Positions 14,716-16,198 of a DNA stretch of 16,198 nt are shown piece after piece. Source of the DNA: Methanocorpusculum sp. MCE (lineage in GTDB: Archaea; Halobacteriota; Methanomicrobia; Methanomicrobiales; Methanocorpusculaceae). The stretch lies in NCBI GenBank assembly GCA_003315675.1, contig NIZU01000091.1:1-16198 (forward strand). Direction: 5' to 3'. Numbering within the stretch: position 1 is the stretch's first letter; the number at the start of each line of letters is the position of its first letter. The notes below the pieces were generated by a model. It had not been told where the DNA came from, did no database searches, and saw only the letters and a program-made list of their open reading frames with translations. The position numbers and the translations under genes were made by a program.

Positions 14716-15126
14716 TTACTCTATCTCGATCGGTACGCCGGCGTCTTTCACCACTTTGGGGTGGGTGATTTCCACGATGCCGTTTTTGAACTAGGCGTTG
14801 GCCTCGTCGGAAAGAACCTCTGCCGGCAGGTGGATGATCCTCTCTCCCGATCCTGCTCTGCACTCACGTAAATGATAGACACCGGAGGAATCCGTCTGCG
14901 AAACCGCACGGTCATACGTTGTTTTGATCTGCAGAGATGTTTCATTCAGAAGTTTTACTGAAACATCCTGTTTTTCAATTCCCGGGAGATCGCAGGTAAT
15001 GATGATCTCAGTTGGTGTCTCGCACATATCCATCTGAAATTCCCCGGTGAAACTCGGAACAGCGTGTCTTGGAATTTTCTTCAGGCTTTCGGAGCGCGAT
15101 ACGAGAGTTTCGGAAAGTTCCAACAT
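14716..15126 (-). pseudogene. Hsp20 small heat-shock protein gene with in-frame TAG at codon 112
   Basis: From ATG 15126 the frame encodes an alpha-crystallin-type small heat-shock protein: a short N-terminal arm, then the core with ETPTEIIITCDLPGIEKQDVSVKL (36-59), YHLREC...GSGERIIHLP (84-101) and EANA. TAG at 14791-14793 interrupts it. The same frame continues with the expected FKNGIVEITHPK strand and the C-terminal IEIE (I-x-I type tail), ending at TAA 14716-14718 (135 residues plus the stop). Truncation at residue 111 would remove the last core strand and the tail used for oligomer assembly. The one-base lesion suggests recent decay; read-through is possible. It lies between the CBS-ParB and membrane-protein genes, near the second IS. 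Confidence 0.85.
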
Positions 15127-15255
15127 CTCGGGGAAAAGTGTGTCGCGTGGGGAACAAAGTGCTCAAAAGCTAAATGGGCAGAATCGAATTGACATTGTAT
15201 TATACCTTCTGTAATTTCATCATCGAATGTAATTTACTAATAGTAAGTCACAATT

Positions 15256-15265
15256 GCATATATAC
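15256..15265 (+). promoter_or_regulatory. TATA-like element in the AT-rich gap 15127-15334
   Basis: Line 15241-15300 contains GCATATATAC, which matches an archaeal TATA box, but it lies about 70 bases upstream of ATG 15335. A nearer alternative is TTTATGATAATA at about 15304-15315. The 208-base gap between the divergent Hsp20 and membrane-protein genes is AT-rich and otherwise holds nothing I recognise. Confidence 0.3.
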
Positions 15266-15334
15266 ATTCCCCACATACAAATACGTATCGGAAGAGAAGA
15301 CGTTTATGATAATACATCTCCATATTATAGCTAA

Positions 15335-15991
15335 ATGGCAGTACAGACTAAGTCCAAATCTGAGGATAAAGGTCCGAAGAAGAAAATAAACTGGGTGCAG
15401 GTCGGCGTTATCGGCTTTTGCGTTCTGTTGGTATTCATGTGTATAGTATCCTTTAGCGGTCTTCCGAATGCTCTCGGCAATCTCATCAACGGCGACGGTA
15501 TTTCCGAAACCGGCAAAGTCGTTGCAGGAAATCCAGTTTATGTGAATTACACATTGAATGTCAACGGTTCCGCAGTTTTCGAGAATGTTATGGGATTTCA
15601 GGCAGGAACTGAAGTGAACCAATCCCTGTAAGTAAATGGTGAAGGAGATGAGTATCCATTTGTAATCTAGGCAGCAGAGTTTAACCAGATATCAGCGGGA
15701 GTGATTGGTCTGGTGCCCGGAGAAAGCACGACAGTTGCCGGTTCCGTTTCCAATATGGCATATCAGTTACCTAAGTAAGCAACCGCGACCGCCGGCCTGG
15801 TATTCAATGATACTCAAGTTAACCACATAGTATTCATTACCGTACCTTATACAAATGAAGAAGGAAAAGAAGCATCAGCATATAGAGTGTGTGTTGTCAC
15901 TGCGAAAACCGATGACGGCCTGACGTGGCAGTCTGGCTCTGATACAATCGATATAAAAATGGTTGGTTACTTAACAACCAGCCAAAAATAA
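15335..15991 (+). pseudogene. Membrane-anchored, possibly FKBP-like gene with three in-frame stops
   Basis: ATG 15335 opens a lysine-rich cytosolic start (1-18), one membrane segment (about 21-41, VQVGVIGFCVLLVFMCIVSF) and an external domain. The same frame runs to TAA 15989-15991 (218 codons) but is cut by TAA 15629-15631 (codon 99), TAG 15668-15670 (112) and TAA 15776-15778 (148). Sense between stops stays protein-like and collinear: VVAGNPVYVNYTL, VNGEGDEYPFVI, FNQISAGVIGLVPGEST, then HIVFITVPYTNEEGKEASAYR and TIDIKMVGYLTTSQK. The VxVNYTL/GLVPGES pattern recalls archaeal FKBP-type peptidyl-prolyl isomerases, but active-site aromatics are not clear, so the family is tentative. Truncation at residue 98 would leave the anchor plus a fragment. 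No frameshift is present. A T7 run at 16017-16023 follows. Confidence 0.75.
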
Positions 15992-16016
15992 TATTTTGAG
16001 AATATCTATCAACCCA

Positions 16017-16023
16017 TTTTTTT
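16017..16023 (+). terminator. T7 tract downstream of the membrane-protein pseudogene
   Basis: Seven consecutive T about 26 bases past the final stop (15989-15991) are consistent with an archaeal T-tract terminator. There is no obvious hairpin. Confidence 0.35.
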
Positions 16024-16045
16024 AACGCGAATCATGATTTAAGGA

Positions 16046-16097
16046 AGATTGGCTACATCCCTACCCCCTCACGCCCCCCAAAAAAAAGAAAAATACC
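16046..16097. repeat. 52-bp dispersed repeat, copy 2 (abuts 5' end of transposase)
   Basis: Same orientation as copy 1 at 100-150, with three substitutions and one extra A. On the minus strand the ATG that opens the coiled-coil ORF in copy 1 is AGG here, and the sequence diverges after the CCAATCT that ends the repeat. This copy therefore does not start a gene. It is joined directly to the 5' (transposase start) end of the second IS. Confidence 0.75.
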
Positions 16098-16198
16098 GAG
16101 AATTTCTAACAACCTTTTTTTTTGACAGAAAGTACTTTCTTTTCGTACGTTGAGTAGTATGTATGGGGACTTTCAGCAGCTTTGGTCTCAACCAGGCA
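16098..16198 (+). mobile_element. Second IS5-like copy, opposite orientation, cut by window end
   Basis: The 101 bases to the window edge equal the reverse complement of 1164-1257 except for run lengths (T9 versus A7). They include GAGAATTTCTAACAACC at the terminus, the T run and the region before the transposase start. The element points rightward, whereas copy 1 points leftward, so the pair forms an inverted repeat around about 14.8 kb. Confidence 0.92.
16163..16198 (+). CDS. N-terminus of second IS5-like transposase (partial)
   Basis: ATG 16163 opens MGTFSSFGLNQA, identical to the first 12 residues of the broken copy at 1194 on the minus strand. Whether this copy is intact, and could act on copy 1, lies beyond the window. 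Confidence 0.8.
   Translation, partial: MGTFSSFGLNQA

Noticed and set aside
4970..15991. Use of TGA as selenocysteine or TAG as pyrrolysine to explain the internal stops
   Set aside because: All three stop codons occur, TAA included, so no single recoding explains them; none is at a known Sec or Pyl site and no insertion element is visible. Kept only as something to exclude.
151..16198. The whole window as a functional composite transposon
   Set aside because: The enclosed genes are core housekeeping genes in a conserved archaeal order, and copy 1's transposase is broken; recombination between inverted copies explains the geometry better than transposition of the block.

Overview
The window looks like chromosomal DNA from a methanogenic euryarchaeon. 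It carries an archaeal sn-glycerol-1-phosphate dehydrogenase, an archaeal-type primase small subunit, archaeal GINS, eL44, eS27, aIF2-alpha, Nop10, a PAC2 protein, and UPF0058, UPF0179 and DUF63 families. A Methanomicrobiales lineage (possibly Methanocorpusculaceae) fits best, but this is inference from gene families and style, not from a marker-gene comparison.

Layout. The left edge holds the 5' end of a coiled-coil gene (minus strand) and then a degenerate IS5-like insertion sequence (about 151-1257, transposase on the minus strand). Next come two minus-strand genes, a sugar-phosphate nucleotidylyltransferase (1268-2446) and a DUF63 membrane protein (2555-3391). Divergent from these and only 14 bases away are egsA (archaeal membrane lipid synthesis) and a UPF0179 gene. 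An ADP-ribosylglycohydrolase gene (4970-5803, minus) follows and has an in-frame TGA.

The core is a nearly gapless plus-strand block from about 5977 to 13082: promoter, 16-codon leader ORF, UPF0058, elp3 (tRNA wobble-uridine modification), priS (primase), gins (replisome), eL44, eS27, aIF2-alpha, nop10, a PAC2 chaperone-like protein and an EndoQ-type PHP endonuclease. This is the known archaeal association of replication and translation genes, here with tRNA modification upstream and repair of deaminated DNA downstream. Stop/start overlaps and short gaps suggest one long transcription unit.

Beyond it a convergent minus-strand gene (13072-14625) encodes a protein built as an exact, ungapped 260-residue tandem duplication of a [CBS-CBS-ParB-like] module. 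Then come an Hsp20 gene with an in-frame TAG, a membrane-anchored, possibly FKBP-like gene with three in-frame stops but no frameshift, and the start of a second, oppositely oriented copy of the IS.

The main oddities are at the accessory edges. There are five in-frame stops in three otherwise collinear genes, and an IS copy whose frame is broken by a 23-bp tandem duplication. The two inverted IS copies abut the same 51-52 bp repeat through opposite ends, as expected if IS-mediated inversion had occurred. I see no tRNA, rRNA, CRISPR array or evident new defence system.
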